This document shows positions 17,089 through 26,984 of a stretch of 64,000 nt of DNA, piece by piece. Every line of letters starts with the position of its first letter. Positions within the stretch are counted from its first letter, which is position 1. The position numbers were made by a program, and so were the translations under genes. The notes below the pieces were generated by a model that saw nothing but the letters and a program-made list of their open reading frames with translations, did no database searches and was not told where the DNA came from. The DNA comes from Lachnospiraceae bacterium (GTDB lineage Bacteria; Bacillota; Clostridia; Lachnospirales; Lachnospiraceae): the NCBI GenBank assembly GCA_910574715.1, contig CAJTCH010000004.1, positions 116,680 to 180,679 on the forward strand. Reading direction: 5' to 3'.

Positions 17089-19071
17089 ATGGAAATGTTT
17101 TTGAACGTGGTTCCTGTGTTGGGGATTATCGCACTTGTTTTTGCAGGTGTCCTGGCTGCAAAAGTGAATAAGCAGAGTGCAGGAACCGAGAGGATGCGGG
17201 AGATCGCATCATCAATCAGTGAGGGCGCCCAGGCATTCCTTACAGCAGAGTATAAGATACTGGTATTCTTCGTTCTGGTATTATTTCTGCTGATCGGCTT
17301 TGGAATCGGCAATTGGGTGACCGCAGTTTGTTTCGTGGTGGGGGCGGTATTCTCCACACTGGCAGGATATTTTGGAATGACTGTAGCGACGAGGGCTAAT
17401 GTCAGGACTGCGAATGCAGCGAAGGAAGGCGGCATGAATAAGGCTCTTTCTATTGCATTTTCAGGCGGCGCGGTTATGGGGATGTGTGTAGCCGGACTTG
17501 GCGTGCTGGGGGTAAGCACGATCTACCTGATTACGGGGAATGTAGACGTTCTCTCAGGATTCAGCCTTGGAGCATCTTCGATCGCTCTGTTTGCCCGTGT
17601 AGGCGGAGGAATCTATACGAAAGCGGCAGACGTAGGAGCGGACCTTGTCGGGAAGGTTGAAGCGGGAATCCCGGAGGATGATCCGCGTAATCCCGCAGTT
17701 ATCGCGGATAACGTAGGTGATAATGTAGGCGACGTTGCCGGAATGGGCGCGGACTTATTTGAGTCTTATGTGGGCGCCCTGATCTCAGCGCTCACTCTTG
17801 GAATTGTATATTATAAGATTGAAGGCGCGGTCTATCCGCTTCTGATCGCAGGACTCGGTCTGGTTGCGTCTATTCTCGGAACATTCTTTGTTAAAGGCGA
17901 TGAGAATTCGAATCCGCATAAGGCGCTTAAGATGGGATCTTATGTGGCCAGCGCGCTGGTGCTGATTGCGGCGTTCGTGTTCAGCCAGTATCTTTTCGGC
18001 AATATGAAAGCGGCGATCGCGATCGTAGCCGGGCTGATCGTCGGTCTTCTGATAGGAATTATCACTGAGGTCTATACATCCGGTGATTATAAGTCGGTCA
18101 AAGAGATCGCGGAACAGTCAGAGACAGGGCCGGCAACTACGATCATCAGCGGTCTGGCGGTAGGTATGAAGTCTACGGGAATCCCGATCCTGTTGATCTG
18201 TGTGGGAATCTTTCTGGCATATCAATTCTGCGGACTCTACGGAATCGCACTGGCGGCGGTAGGTATGCTCTCTACGACGGCGATCACGGTCGCGGTAGAT
18301 GCCTATGGGCCGATCGCAGATAATGCGGGCGGTATCGCAGAGATGTCAGGTCTGGATTCCGGCGTTCGCAAGATTACGGACAAGCTGGACGCGGTCGGCA
18401 ATACGACGGCAGCAATGGGCAAAGGCTTTGCCATCGGTTCCGCGGCGCTGACGGCGCTTGCATTGTTCGTTTCCTATGCGGAGGCGGTGCAGCTTAAGAA
18501 TATAGACCTGCTTGACAGCCGGGTGATCATCGGATTATTCATCGGCGGTATGCTGCCGTTCTTATTCTCTGCTATGACGATGGAGTCGGTGTCAAAGGCG
18601 GCGTATAAGATGATCGAGGAAGTGAGACGGCAGTTCCGTGAGAAGCCGGGTATCATGAAGGGAACAGAGAAGCCGGATTATAAGTCCTGTGTGGCCATTT
18701 CTACGACTGCAGCGCTTAAGGAGATGCTAGTGCCCGGAATCATGGCGGTATTATCTCCGCTGGCTATAGGATTATTGCTGGGGCCTGCATCCTTGGGCGG
18801 TCTGCTTGCAGGTGCGCTGGTGACGGGCGTTATGCTTGCGATCTTTATGTCGAACTCAGGCGGCGCATGGGATAATGCGAAGAAATATATCGAAGACGGA
18901 ACACACGGCGGCAAGGGCAGCGAAGCGCATAAGGCTGCGGTTGTGGGCGATACGGTAGGAGATCCGTTCAAGGATACTTCAGGACCGTCTATTAATATTC
19001 TGATCAAGCTGATGACCATTGTGTCACTGGTATTTGCGCCGTTATTCCTGGCTGTAGGCGGATTATTATAG
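17089..19071 (+). CDS. hppA: membrane-bound pyrophosphatase, K+-dependent type
   Basis: 660 residues with about 16 membrane helices. The pyrophosphate-binding motifs are present: [32 protein letters not shown] and [15 protein letters not shown]. The K+-site position reads [10 protein letters not shown]; Ala rather than Lys there marks K+-dependent enzymes, a group that includes Na+ pumps and Na+/H+ pumps. It couples PPi hydrolysis to ion export at the cytoplasmic membrane. ATG 17089 has an SD (aggagg). Whether Na+ or H+ is pumped cannot be settled by eye. Confidence 0.94.
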   Translation: MEMFLNVVPVLGIIALVFAGVLAAKVNKQSAGTERMREIASSISEGAQAFLTAEYKILVFFVLVLFLLIGFGIGNWVTAVCFVVGAVFSTLAGYFGMTVATRANVRTANAAKEGGMNKALSIAFSGGAVMGMCVAGLGVLGVSTIYLITGNVDVLSGFSLGASSIALFARVGGGIYTKAADVGADLVGKVEAGIPEDDPRNPAVIADNVGDNVGDVAGMGADLFESYVGALISALTLGIVYYKIEGAVYPLLIAGLGLVASILGTFFVKGDENSNPHKALKMGSYVASALVLIAAFVFSQYLFGNMKAAIAIVAGLIVGLLIGIITEVYTSGDYKSVKEIAEQSETGPATTIISGLAVGMKSTGIPILLICVGIFLAYQFCGLYGIALAAVGMLSTTAITVAVDAYGPIADNAGGIAEMSGLDSGVRKITDKLDAVGNTTAAMGKGFAIGSAALTALALFVSYAEAVQLKNIDLLDSRVIIGLFIGGMLPFLFSAMTMESVSKAAYKMIEEVRRQFREKPGIMKGTEKPDYKSCVAISTTAALKEMLVPGIMAVLSPLAIGLLLGPASLGGLLAGALVTGVMLAIFMSNSGGAWDNAKKYIEDGTHGGKGSEAHKAAVVGDTVGDPFKDTSGPSINILIKLMTIVSLVFAPLFLAVGGLL

Positions 19072-19120
19072 ATCAGCGGCAGATCTGCAGTCTGGTGACT
19101 ATAAGTTATATTTATTTAGA

Positions 19121-19158
19121 GAGAGAAGAGGGACGCGGTAAGTCTCTCTTCTTTCTCT
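19121..19158 (+). terminator. intrinsic terminator after hppA
   Basis: AGAAGAGGGAC (19124-19134) pairs with GTCTCTCTTCT (19142-19152, one G-U) around GCGGTAA, followed by TTCTCTTATT. Confidence 0.75.
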
Positions 19159-19284
19159 TATTGTATGGCAGTACATACCCCTAAGAGGAACTGAGCTAAA
19201 TGTTGAAAAAGGTTATTTCATAACGCAATTGGTTGTGAAGATTGTTAAAAATTTGACTTTTTAGAAAAAATTAGAGAATTTTTA

Positions 19285-19312
19285 TTGATTTTATTTTTTA
19301 AATATGTATACT
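19285..19312 (+). promoter_or_regulatory. pckA promoter
   Basis: TTGATT (19285-19290), 16-base AT spacer and TATACT (19307-19312), 38 bases upstream of the pckA start. The region 19160-19284 is AT-rich without a gene. Confidence 0.6.
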
Positions 19313-19350
19313 AAATAACATATACTATGAAAAAAAGGAGATTATGAAAG

Positions 19351-20955
19351 ATGGCAGAGATTAATTTGAGTAAGTATGGCATCAGCGGCACCACTGAAAT
19401 CGTACACAACCCTTCTTATGAGATGTTATTTGAAGAGGAGACAAAGCCAGAACTGGAAGGTTTTGAAAAGGGACAGGTCAGCGAGCTTGGCGCAGTGAAT
19501 GTCATGACTGGTATCTACACCGGGCGTTCGCCGAAAGACAAGTTCATTGTAATGGATGAGAATTCTAAGGACACCGTATGGTGGACCTCCGATGAATACA
19601 AGAATGACAATCATCCGGCTTCAGAGGAGACCTGGAAGACAGTTAAGGATATTGCTTTGAGTGAGCTCTCAAACAAGAAGCTGTTTGTGGTAGACGCCTT
19701 CTGCGGTGCGAATGAAGACACACGTATGTCAATCCGTTTTATCATGGAAGTGGCATGGCAGGCTCATTTTATCAGGAATATGTTCATTATGCCGACTGAA
19801 GAAGAGCTTGAGAAGTTTGAGCCGGATTTCGTTGTTTATAATGCATCCAAGGCTAAGGTTGAGAACTACAAGGAGCTTGGTCTGAATTCTGAGACAGCAG
19901 TTGTATTTAACATTTCAAGCCGCGAACAGGTTATTATCAATACATGGTACGGCGGAGAGATGAAGAAGGGTATGTTCTCTATGATGAACTACTATCTGCC
20001 GCTTAAGGGGATTGCTTCCATGCATTGTTCTGCCAATACAGATATGAACGGAGAGAATACCGCGATCTTCTTCGGACTTTCCGGAACAGGTAAGACTACG
20101 CTTTCTACTGATCCGAAGAGACTTCTCATCGGTGATGACGAGCACGGCTGGGATGACGACGGTATCTTTAACTTCGAGGGCGGATGTTATGCGAAGGTTA
20201 TCAACCTTGACAAGGAATCAGAGCCGGATATCTACAATGCGATCAAGAGAGATGCTCTTCTTGAGAATGTTACTCTGGATGCAGAGGGCAAGATTGATTT
20301 CAACGACAAGAGTGTGACAGAGAATACACGAGTGTCTTATCCGATCGATCACATCGAGAAGATCGTACGTCCTAAATCCGCTGCTCCAGCGGCGAAGGAA
20401 GTTATCTTCCTGTCCGCAGACGCTTTTGGTGTACTGCCTCCAGTATCTATTCTTACACCGGAGCAGACACAGTATTACTTCCTGTCAGGATTCACAGCTA
20501 AGCTTGCAGGTACAGAGCGCGGAATCACTGAGCCTACACCAACCTTCTCCGCATGCTTCGGACAGGCGTTCCTTGAATTACATCCTACGAAGTATGCAGA
20601 AGAGCTTGTTAAGAGAATGCAGAAGAGCGGCGCTAAGGCATACTTGGTTAATACAGGATGGAACGGCACAGGCAAGCGTATCTCTATCCGTGATACCCGT
20701 GGTATCATCGATGCGATCTTAAGCGGAGATATCCTGAAGGCATCAACGAAGAAGATTCCATACTTCAACTTTGATGTTCCGACAGAGCTTCCGGGCGTCG
20801 ACACCAACATCCTGGATCCTCGCAATACTTATGCAGATGCATCTGAGTGGGAGACGAAGGCTAAGGATCTTGCACAGAGATTCGTTAAGAACTTTGCGAA
20901 GTATGAAGGAAATGAAGCCGGCAAGGCTTTGGTTCCGGCTGGTCCGCAGTTATAA
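19351..20955 (+). CDS. pckA: phosphoenolpyruvate carboxykinase (ATP)
   Basis: 534 residues, normal for the ATP-dependent form. Motifs are GRSPKDKF, the kinase-1a loop [13 protein letters not shown], metal and oxaloacetate residues in [11 protein letters not shown] and FEGGCYAK, and the late [13 protein letters not shown]. Interconverts oxaloacetate and PEP; in fermenting gut Firmicutes it often fixes CO2 with ATP formation. Stand-alone gene flanked by its own promoter and terminator. SD aaggag before ATG 19351. Confidence 0.97.
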   Translation: MAEINLSKYGISGTTEIVHNPSYEMLFEEETKPELEGFEKGQVSELGAVNVMTGIYTGRSPKDKFIVMDENSKDTVWWTSDEYKNDNHPASEETWKTVKDIALSELSNKKLFVVDAFCGANEDTRMSIRFIMEVAWQAHFIRNMFIMPTEEELEKFEPDFVVYNASKAKVENYKELGLNSETAVVFNISSREQVIINTWYGGEMKKGMFSMMNYYLPLKGIASMHCSANTDMNGENTAIFFGLSGTGKTTLSTDPKRLLIGDDEHGWDDDGIFNFEGGCYAKVINLDKESEPDIYNAIKRDALLENVTLDAEGKIDFNDKSVTENTRVSYPIDHIEKIVRPKSAAPAAKEVIFLSADAFGVLPPVSILTPEQTQYYFLSGFTAKLAGTERGITEPTPTFSACFGQAFLELHPTKYAEELVKRMQKSGAKAYLVNTGWNGTGKRISIRDTRGIIDAILSGDILKASTKKIPYFNFDVPTELPGVDTNILDPRNTYADASEWETKAKDLAQRFVKNFAKYEGNEAGKALVPAGPQL

Positions 20956-20987
20956 TTGACTATCTGTTAACTGTCTATAGACAGCAG

Positions 20988-21023
20988 GAGAACCAACATT
21001 AGGATATAATGTTGGTTCTCTTT
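20988..21023 (+). terminator. intrinsic terminator after pckA
   Basis: GAGAACCAACATT (20988-21000) pairs perfectly over 13 bp with AATGTTGGTTCTC (21008-21020) around AGGATAT, then TTTG. Confidence 0.85.
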
Positions 21024-21101
21024 GCATTAACGGATAAGGAATGTAAACTGCCGGTTGAGGACAGGCAAAGAAGATTTGATATTAGAAGAGAGGAATGGCA
21101 G

Positions 21102-22223
21102 ATGACAAAAGTAGATATTATATCAGGCTTCCTGGGGGCGGGCAAGACCACCTTTATTAAGAAGATGATCGACCAGGTATATGCGGGAGAGAAACTGGTT
21201 CTGATCGAGAATGAATTTGGAGAGATCGGGATTGACGGCGGTTTCTTGAAGGATGCAGGGATTGAGATCACGGAGATGAATTCGGGCTGTATTTGCTGTA
21301 CGCTGGTAGGTGATTTTAGCGAAGCGCTTCAGAAGGTGCTTAAGGAATATGAACCGGACCGTGTGCTCATTGAGCCGTCAGGAGTCGGCAAATTATCCGA
21401 CATCGTAAAAGCGATCGAGGCTGTGAAGAAGAAGGCCGAGATTGAGATTAACGGAAGGATCACGGTAGTTGACGGTAAGAAAGCGAAATTATATCTTAAG
21501 AATTTCGGTGAATTCTTTGAAGATCAGGTGAAGCATGCGTCTACGATCGTCGTCAGCAGGACGCAGATGATGACGGATGAGAAGATTGAAGAATGTGTTC
21601 ATATGCTTAGGGAAGAAAATGCGGATGCCGCGATCATATCAACACCCTGGGAAGAACTTGGTAAGGATGCGGTCTGCCGTGCGCTGCAGCGTAAGGCAGA
21701 GATAGAAGAACTGTTGGAGAACCGGGATGAACATGAGCACTGTCATCATGGCCATGGGGAAGGCTGCTGCGGTCATGGAGAGCATGGCAGCCATGAACAC
21801 CATCATGGCCATGGGGAAAGCTGTTGCGGCCATGGAGAGCATGGTCACCAACATGGCCATGGGGAAGGCTGCTGCGGTCATGAGGAGCATGGCCATGATC
21901 ATGGAGAGGGCTGCTGCGGTCATGGTCACCATGACCATCATCATGCGGACGAGGTTTTCACAAGCTGGGGCAGGGAAACAGCGCATAAATATACGGACGA
22001 GGAGCTTGATTTCCTGTTGAAAGCATTATCGGAGACGGACGGATACGGGACGATCCTGCGTTCAAAGGGGATCATCCCGATGGAGGACGGAACCTGGAAG
22101 CAATTTGACCTGGTGCCGGAAGAGTATGAGGTCCGCGCAGGACAAGCGGATTATACCGGGCGTGTATGCGTGATCGGAACGAATCTGAAGGAAGAGGAGC
22201 TTCGGAAGCTGTTTCATATTTAA
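21102..22223 (+). CDS. COG0523 (CobW/P47K) GTPase with His/Cys-rich metal-binding repeat
   Basis: 373 residues from ATG 21102 (gagagg upstream). The G3E GTPase domain has Walker A GFLGAGKTT, the metal motif GCICC (about residue 65), and IEPSGVG. Residues about 210-285 form four copies of a G-E-G/S-C-C-G-H-x-E/H-H unit embedded in His-Gly repeats, a dense chelating segment. A CobW C-terminal domain follows. By family it is an energy-dependent metal chaperone, often for zinc or cobalt. The adjacent related GTPase gene suggests a pair. Metal identity is not determinable. Confidence 0.9.
   Translation: MTKVDIISGFLGAGKTTFIKKMIDQVYAGEKLVLIENEFGEIGIDGGFLKDAGIEITEMNSGCICCTLVGDFSEALQKVLKEYEPDRVLIEPSGVGKLSDIVKAIEAVKKKAEIEINGRITVVDGKKAKLYLKNFGEFFEDQVKHASTIVVSRTQMMTDEKIEECVHMLREENADAAIISTPWEELGKDAVCRALQRKAEIEELLENRDEHEHCHHGHGEGCCGHGEHGSHEHHHGHGESCCGHGEHGHQHGHGEGCCGHEEHGHDHGEGCCGHGHHDHHHADEVFTSWGRETAHKYTDEELDFLLKALSETDGYGTILRSKGIIPMEDGTWKQFDLVPEEYEVRAGQADYTGRVCVIGTNLKEEELRKLFHI
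21733..21945 (+). repeat. tandem repeat encoding the His/Cys-rich segment
   Basis: Four degenerate in-frame copies of a unit whose core is CATGGCCATGGGGAAGGCTG followed by CTGCGGTCATGGAGAGCATG. Copies differ in length of the His spacer, as expected for repeat expansion and contraction. Encodes the metal-binding segment of the COG0523 GTPase. Confidence 0.85.
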
Positions 22224-22266
22224 GCTATAATAATCCGAATGGGATAATAGAAATGGAGGTGATTGC

Positions 22267-23208
22267 ATGAGAACGCCTGTATTCATATGTACAGGTTTTT
22301 TGGACAGCGGCAAGACAACGCTTGTCAAAGGAACGCTGATGGAGCAGGATTGGATCGCGCCGGGATTAACATTGCTGCTCTTGTGCGAAGAAGGGGAGGA
22401 AGAGTATCCGAAGGAATACCTGGAAGAAAAAGAGATAGCGCTGCTGAGAATTAATGAATTTGACCAGTTGAATCCGGCATTTTTTAAGAATTGTGATATG
22501 AATTATCATCCGGCGCAGGTTGTGATCGAGTATAACGGAATGTGGAAGTTAGAGGAACTCTTGTCTGTCAAATATCCCCGCAACTGGGAGCTGCAGGGAG
22601 TCTATTCCACCGTCAATGGGACGACTCTTGACATGTATCTTAAGAATATGAGAAATATATTGATGGAACAGTTGACGGAATCTGAGCTGATCGTGGTAAA
22701 CCGCTGCCCGGAAGGTACGGACCGCTCGGGCTTCCGGCGTGCGCTGAAGGTACAGAATCCGATGGCGCAGTTAATATTTGAAGGATTAGACGGCAGGATC
22801 ATCCAGCCGTCCGAGGAAGACCTGCCGTACGATGTGAAGGGGGATAAGATTGCCATAGATTCTATTGACTTCGGAATCTGGTATGTGGATGCCTGCGACC
22901 ATCCAGAACTGTATCTTCACAAGGAGATCGAATTCGTGGCTCAGGCGTTCCGGCCGAAAGGGATGAAAGAGAATATGTTTGTCCCTGTGCGCAAGATCAT
23001 GACATGCTGTGCGGAAGATATCAATTATTATGGATACCCGTGCAAGTCGGAAGATAAAATAGATTTTAAGAGGGGAGAATGGTTCAAGATCCGTGCCAGA
23101 TTCGAATTTGAACAGGTAGTTTCTTTTGGAAATGAACAGCCCGTTCTTTATCTGATCGATATGGAACCAGCAAAAAAACCAGACGAAGATGTGGTGTATC
23201 TGGGATAA
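22267..23208 (+). CDS. divergent COG0523-like GTPase fused to a UPF0703/DUF1980 (YcgQ) C-terminal domain
   Basis: 313 residues. The N-terminal half is a degenerate G3E domain: Walker A CTGFLDSGKTT, IEYNGMWKLEEL where IEPSG is expected, and VVNRCPEG where NKxD is expected. The CxCC metal motif is absent. The C-terminal part (about 180-313) has FVAQAFRP, VPVRKIMTCCAEDINYYG and WFKIRARFEFEQV, a pattern I recognise from YcgQ/UPF0703 proteins, which elsewhere pair with UPF0718 permeases in zinc-linked loci. SD ggaggt lies before ATG 22267. A permease partner is not in this window. Confidence 0.75.
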   Translation: MRTPVFICTGFLDSGKTTLVKGTLMEQDWIAPGLTLLLLCEEGEEEYPKEYLEEKEIALLRINEFDQLNPAFFKNCDMNYHPAQVVIEYNGMWKLEELLSVKYPRNWELQGVYSTVNGTTLDMYLKNMRNILMEQLTESELIVVNRCPEGTDRSGFRRALKVQNPMAQLIFEGLDGRIIQPSEEDLPYDVKGDKIAIDSIDFGIWYVDACDHPELYLHKEIEFVAQAFRPKGMKENMFVPVRKIMTCCAEDINYYGYPCKSEDKIDFKRGEWFKIRARFEFEQVVSFGNEQPVLYLIDMEPAKKPDEDVVYLG

Positions 23209-23275
23209 CCCCCTGCGGCGCGTGCAATCGCTATACTTGTACCGAAAAAGGAACAAAAATAAAGCTAAGAATGAC

Positions 23276-23304
23276 TAGACTTTTAAAAGAGTGTGAACTA
23301 TAAT
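23276..23304 (+). promoter_or_regulatory. candidate nifJ promoter
   Basis: TAGACT (23276-23281), 17-base spacer and a consensus TATAAT (23299-23304), 57 bases before the nifJ start. Confidence 0.5.
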
Positions 23305-23360
23305 AAATGCATACGTCAAATTATCCATAATTTGTACAATTATAAGGAGGAACAACGACA

Positions 23361-26300
23361 ATGGCAAGAAAAATGAAGACCATGGATGGTAATCAGGCGG
23401 CAGCTCATGCATCATATGCATATACAGAAGTCGCAGCTATTTACCCGATCACTCCATCATCTGTTATGCCGGAGCATGTAGATGAATGGGCAACTGAAGG
23501 CAGAAAGAACATATTTGGACAGACAGTTCAGGTAACAGAGATGCAGTCAGAGGCAGGAGCAGCAGGAGCAGTACACGGTTCTCTTGCGGCAGGAGCTTTG
23601 ACGACGACATTTACCGCATCTCAGGGCTTACTGCTTATGATTCCTAACTTATATAAAGTGGCAGGCGAGCAGCTCCCAGGTGTGTTCCACGTATCTGCAC
23701 GTGCCCTTGCCAGTCATGCACTGTCAATCTTTGGAGATCATTCAGATGTATACGCCTGCAGACAGACCGGTGCAGCCATGCTCTGTGAGTCAAGCGTACA
23801 GGAGGTTATGGACTTAACGCCGGTTGCACACTGTGCGGCGCTTAAGGGCAAGCTTCCGTTCATTAATTTCTTTGACGGTTTCCGTACTTCACATGAGATT
23901 CAGAAGATTGAGACTTGGGATTATGAAGATCTGAAAGAATTAGTAGATATGGATGCAATTGATGCATTCAGGAATCACGCATTGAATCCGAATCATCCAT
24001 GCCAGAGAGGTTCTGCTCAGAATCCGGATATTTTCTTCCAGGCAAGAGAAGCATGTAATCCATATTACGATGCTATGCCGGCGATCGTTCAGGAATACAT
24101 GGACAAGGTTAACGCTAAGATCGGTACAGATTATAAGCTGTTTAACTACTATGGAGCAGCGGATGCCGAGAAGGTCATCGTTGCAATGGGTTCCGTATGT
24201 GATACGATCGAAGAGACGATCGATTATATGCTGGCAGCAGGCGAGAAGGTCGGCGTTGTGAAGGTTCGCCTCTACAGGCCGTTCTGCGCTCAGGCATTGA
24301 TCGATGCGATCCCGGATACAGTAAAATATATCAACGTACTCGACAGGACAAAAGAGCCTGGAGCACAGGGCGAGCCATTGTATCTGGACGTTGTATCCGC
24401 ACTGAAGGGGTCTAAGTTCGATGCGGTTCCGATCAACTGCGGACGTTATGGATTAGGTTCCAAGGATACGACTCCTGCACAGATCGTTGCAGTATTTAAC
24501 AATGCTGACAAGGCAAGATTCACCATCGGTATCGAGGATGATGTAACGAATCTGTCTCTGGCAACAGGACCGGCTCTGGTTACGACTCCGGAAGGTACGA
24601 TCAACTGTAAGTTCTGGGGACTTGGAGCAGACGGTACGGTTGGAGCGAACAAGAACTCCATTAAGATCATCGGCGACAACACAGATATGTACGCACAGGC
24701 TTACTTCGATTATGATTCCAAGAAGTCCGGCGGTGTTACTATGTCCCACTTACGTTTCGGTAAGAAGGCGATCAAGTCCACCTATCTGATTCGTCAGGCG
24801 AACTTCGTTGCTTGCCACAATCCATCTTATGTGGACAAGTATAACATGGTTCAGGAGTTGGTTGACGGCGGTACATTCCTGTTGAACTGCCCATGGGATA
24901 TGGAAGGATTAGAGAAGCATCTGCCGGGACAGGTGAAGGCTTATATCGCAGATCACAACATTAAGTTCTACACCATCGACGGTATTAAGATCGGTAAAGA
25001 GATCGGACTTGGCGGACGTATCAATACAGTATTGCAGTCAGCGTTCTTCAAGCTGGCAGCGATTATTCCTGAGGAGGAAGCAATCGACCTGATGAAGGCT
25101 GCTGCGAAGGCAACCTACGGAAGGAAGGGAGACAAGATCGTTCAGATGAACTATGACGCTATTGACGCCGGTGCAAAGCAGATCGTAGAAGTATCTGTTC
25201 CAGAATCCTGGAAGTCCTGTGAGGATGAGGGATTATTTACACCAGAGGTTAAGGGCGGAAGAGAAGACGTTGTTGATTTCGTTAAGAACGTTCAGTCTAA
25301 GGTGAATGCTCAGGAAGGTAATTCACTTCCGGTATCTGCATTCAACGACTATGTTGACGGTTCTACGCCATCAGGATCTTCTGCATATGAGAAGCGCGGT
25401 ATCGCGGTAGATATTCCGGTATGGGTAGAGGAGAATTGTATCCAGTGTAACCGCTGTGCGTATGTATGTCCGCACGCTGTTATCCGTCCGATCGCTCTTA
25501 CAGAGGATGAGCTTGCCAAGGCTCCGGAAGGAACGAAGGCTATTGATATGATCGGTATGCCGGGCATGAAGTTCGCGATGTCTGTATCAGCATACGACTG
25601 TACGGGATGCGGTTCCTGTGCGAATGTATGTCCGGGCAAGAAGGGCGAGAAGGCTCTCGTGATGAAGAATATGGAAGAGAACGTTGCGTCTCAGGAATTA
25701 TTCGATTTCGGAAGAGAGATTCCGGTAAAACCAGAAGTCGTTGCGAAGTTCAAACCAGAGACTGTAAAGGGAAGCCAGTTCAAGCAGCCGCTGCTTGAGT
25801 TCTCAGGCGCTTGTGCAGGATGCGGCGAGACTCCTTATGCGAAGCTGATCACACAGTTATTCGGCGACAGAATGTATATTGCCAATGCAACGGGATGTTC
25901 CTCTATCTGGGGTAACTCTTCACCGTCCACGCCTTACACTGTAACTCCGGAAGGAAAGGGACCGGCTTGGTCAAACTCCTTGTTCGAGGATAACGCAGAG
26001 TTTGGTTATGGTATGCTCTTAGCTCAGAAGGCGATCAGAAACAGATTAAAAGCTCAGGTTGAGGCAGTTGCAGCAGCAGATGCGGCTTCCGAAGATGTGA
26101 AGGCAGCATGCAAGGAATACCTTGATACTTTCAACTGTGGTGTTACCAACGGCGATGCTACAGACAAGCTGGTTGCGGCATTAGAAGGATGCGACTGCGA
26201 TACATGCAAGGACATTGTTAAGAATAAAGACTTCCTCGCTAAGAAGTCTCAGTGGGTATTCGGCGGCGACGGATGGGCATATGATATTGGATTCGGCGGC

Positions 26301-26894
26301 GTTGACCATGTACTGGCAAGCGGCGAAGACATTAACGTAATGGTATTCGATACAGAGGTTTACTCCAACACAGGCGGACAGTCCTCTAAGGCTACCAAGA
26401 CAGGCGCTACAGCTCAGTTTGCTGCAGGCGGTAAAGAGACCAAGAAGAAGGACCTTGCGGGCATCGCTATGAGCTACGGTTATGTATATGTAGCGCAGAT
26501 CGCTATGGGTGCTGATTTCAACCAGACGGTTAAGGCTATTGCAGAGGCAGAGGCATATCCGGGACCATCACTGATCATTGCTTACGCTCCATGTATCAAC
26601 CATGGTATCAAGAAGGGTATGAGCAAGGCTCAGACGGAGGAAGCATTGGCAGTAGAGTGCGGTTACTGGAATAACTTCCGGTTCAATCCGGCAGCAGAGG
26701 GTGCGAAGTTCTCGCTTGACAGCAAGGAGCCGGCAGGAGATTATCAGGCATTCCTTGACGGAGAGGTTCGTTACAATGCACTTAAGAGAGCGAATCCAGA
26801 GAAGGCCGAGAGACTTTTCACGAAGAATGAGGCTGAGGCTATGGAGAGATATGCTTACCTTAAGAAACTGGTTACTCTGTATGGAGAAGACTAA
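23361..26894 (+). CDS. nifJ: pyruvate:ferredoxin (flavodoxin) oxidoreductase
   Basis: 1177 residues, single-chain type. The order is N-terminal pyruvate-binding domain (YPITPSS), the transketolase-like and EKR regions, two [4Fe-4S] motifs CIQCNRCAYVCPHA and CTGCGSCANVCPG (about residues 695 and 755), and a further cluster ligand in SGACAGCGETPY. The C-terminal TPP site is GDGWAYDIGFGG with VYSNTGGQSSKAT. It oxidises pyruvate to acetyl-CoA and CO2 with reduction of ferredoxin or flavodoxin, the main pyruvate route in anaerobes. It could feed reduced ferredoxin to the activase cluster upstream (inference). Confidence 0.97.
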   Translation: MARKMKTMDGNQAAAHASYAYTEVAAIYPITPSSVMPEHVDEWATEGRKNIFGQTVQVTEMQSEAGAAGAVHGSLAAGALTTTFTASQGLLLMIPNLYKVAGEQLPGVFHVSARALASHALSIFGDHSDVYACRQTGAAMLCESSVQEVMDLTPVAHCAALKGKLPFINFFDGFRTSHEIQKIETWDYEDLKELVDMDAIDAFRNHALNPNHPCQRGSAQNPDIFFQAREACNPYYDAMPAIVQEYMDKVNAKIGTDYKLFNYYGAADAEKVIVAMGSVCDTIEETIDYMLAAGEKVGVVKVRLYRPFCAQALIDAIPDTVKYINVLDRTKEPGAQGEPLYLDVVSALKGSKFDAVPINCGRYGLGSKDTTPAQIVAVFNNADKARFTIGIEDDVTNLSLATGPALVTTPEGTINCKFWGLGADGTVGANKNSIKIIGDNTDMYAQAYFDYDSKKSGGVTMSHLRFGKKAIKSTYLIRQANFVACHNPSYVDKYNMVQELVDGGTFLLNCPWDMEGLEKHLPGQVKAYIADHNIKFYTIDGIKIGKEIGLGGRINTVLQSAFFKLAAIIPEEEAIDLMKAAAKATYGRKGDKIVQMNYDAIDAGAKQIVEVSVPESWKSCEDEGLFTPEVKGGREDVVDFVKNVQSKVNAQEGNSLPVSAFNDYVDGSTPSGSSAYEKRGIAVDIPVWVEENCIQCNRCAYVCPHAVIRPIALTEDELAKAPEGTKAIDMIGMPGMKFAMSVSAYDCTGCGSCANVCPGKKGEKALVMKNMEENVASQELFDFGREIPVKPEVVAKFKPETVKGSQFKQPLLEFSGACAGCGETPYAKLITQLFGDRMYIANATGCSSIWGNSSPSTPYTVTPEGKGPAWSNSLFEDNAEFGYGMLLAQKAIRNRLKAQVEAVAAADAASEDVKAACKEYLDTFNCGVTNGDATDKLVAALEGCDCDTCKDIVKNKDFLAKKSQWVFGGDGWAYDIGFGGVDHVLASGEDINVMVFDTEVYSNTGGQSSKATKTGATAQFAAGGKETKKKDLAGIAMSYGYVYVAQIAMGADFNQTVKAIAEAEAYPGPSLIIAYAPCINHGIKKGMSKAQTEEALAVECGYWNNFRFNPAAEGAKFSLDSKEPAGDYQAFLDGEVRYNALKRANPEKAERLFTKNEAEAMERYAYLKKLVTLYGED

Positions 26895-26918
26895 GATAAT
26901 ATAAGATTAGAATAAGAG

Positions 26919-26954
26919 GAGTCCCACACTGAGAATTCGGTGTGGGACTCTTTA
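26919..26954. terminator. bidirectional terminator between nifJ and the SDR gene
   Basis: GAGTCCCACACTG (26919-26931) pairs with CGGTGTGGGACTC (26938-26950, one G-U) around AGAATT, with TTTA after it on the plus strand. It also lies just beyond the end of the minus-strand SDR gene. Confidence 0.8.
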
Positions 26955-26984
26955 TGCGTATTGCTTCTTGGAAGGACAATTGTA

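Noticed and set aside
21639-22020. Long ORFs on both strands through the His/Cys repeat (Met/Ala-rich translations)
   Set aside because: They are shadows produced by the CATGGCCATGG repeat in other frames.
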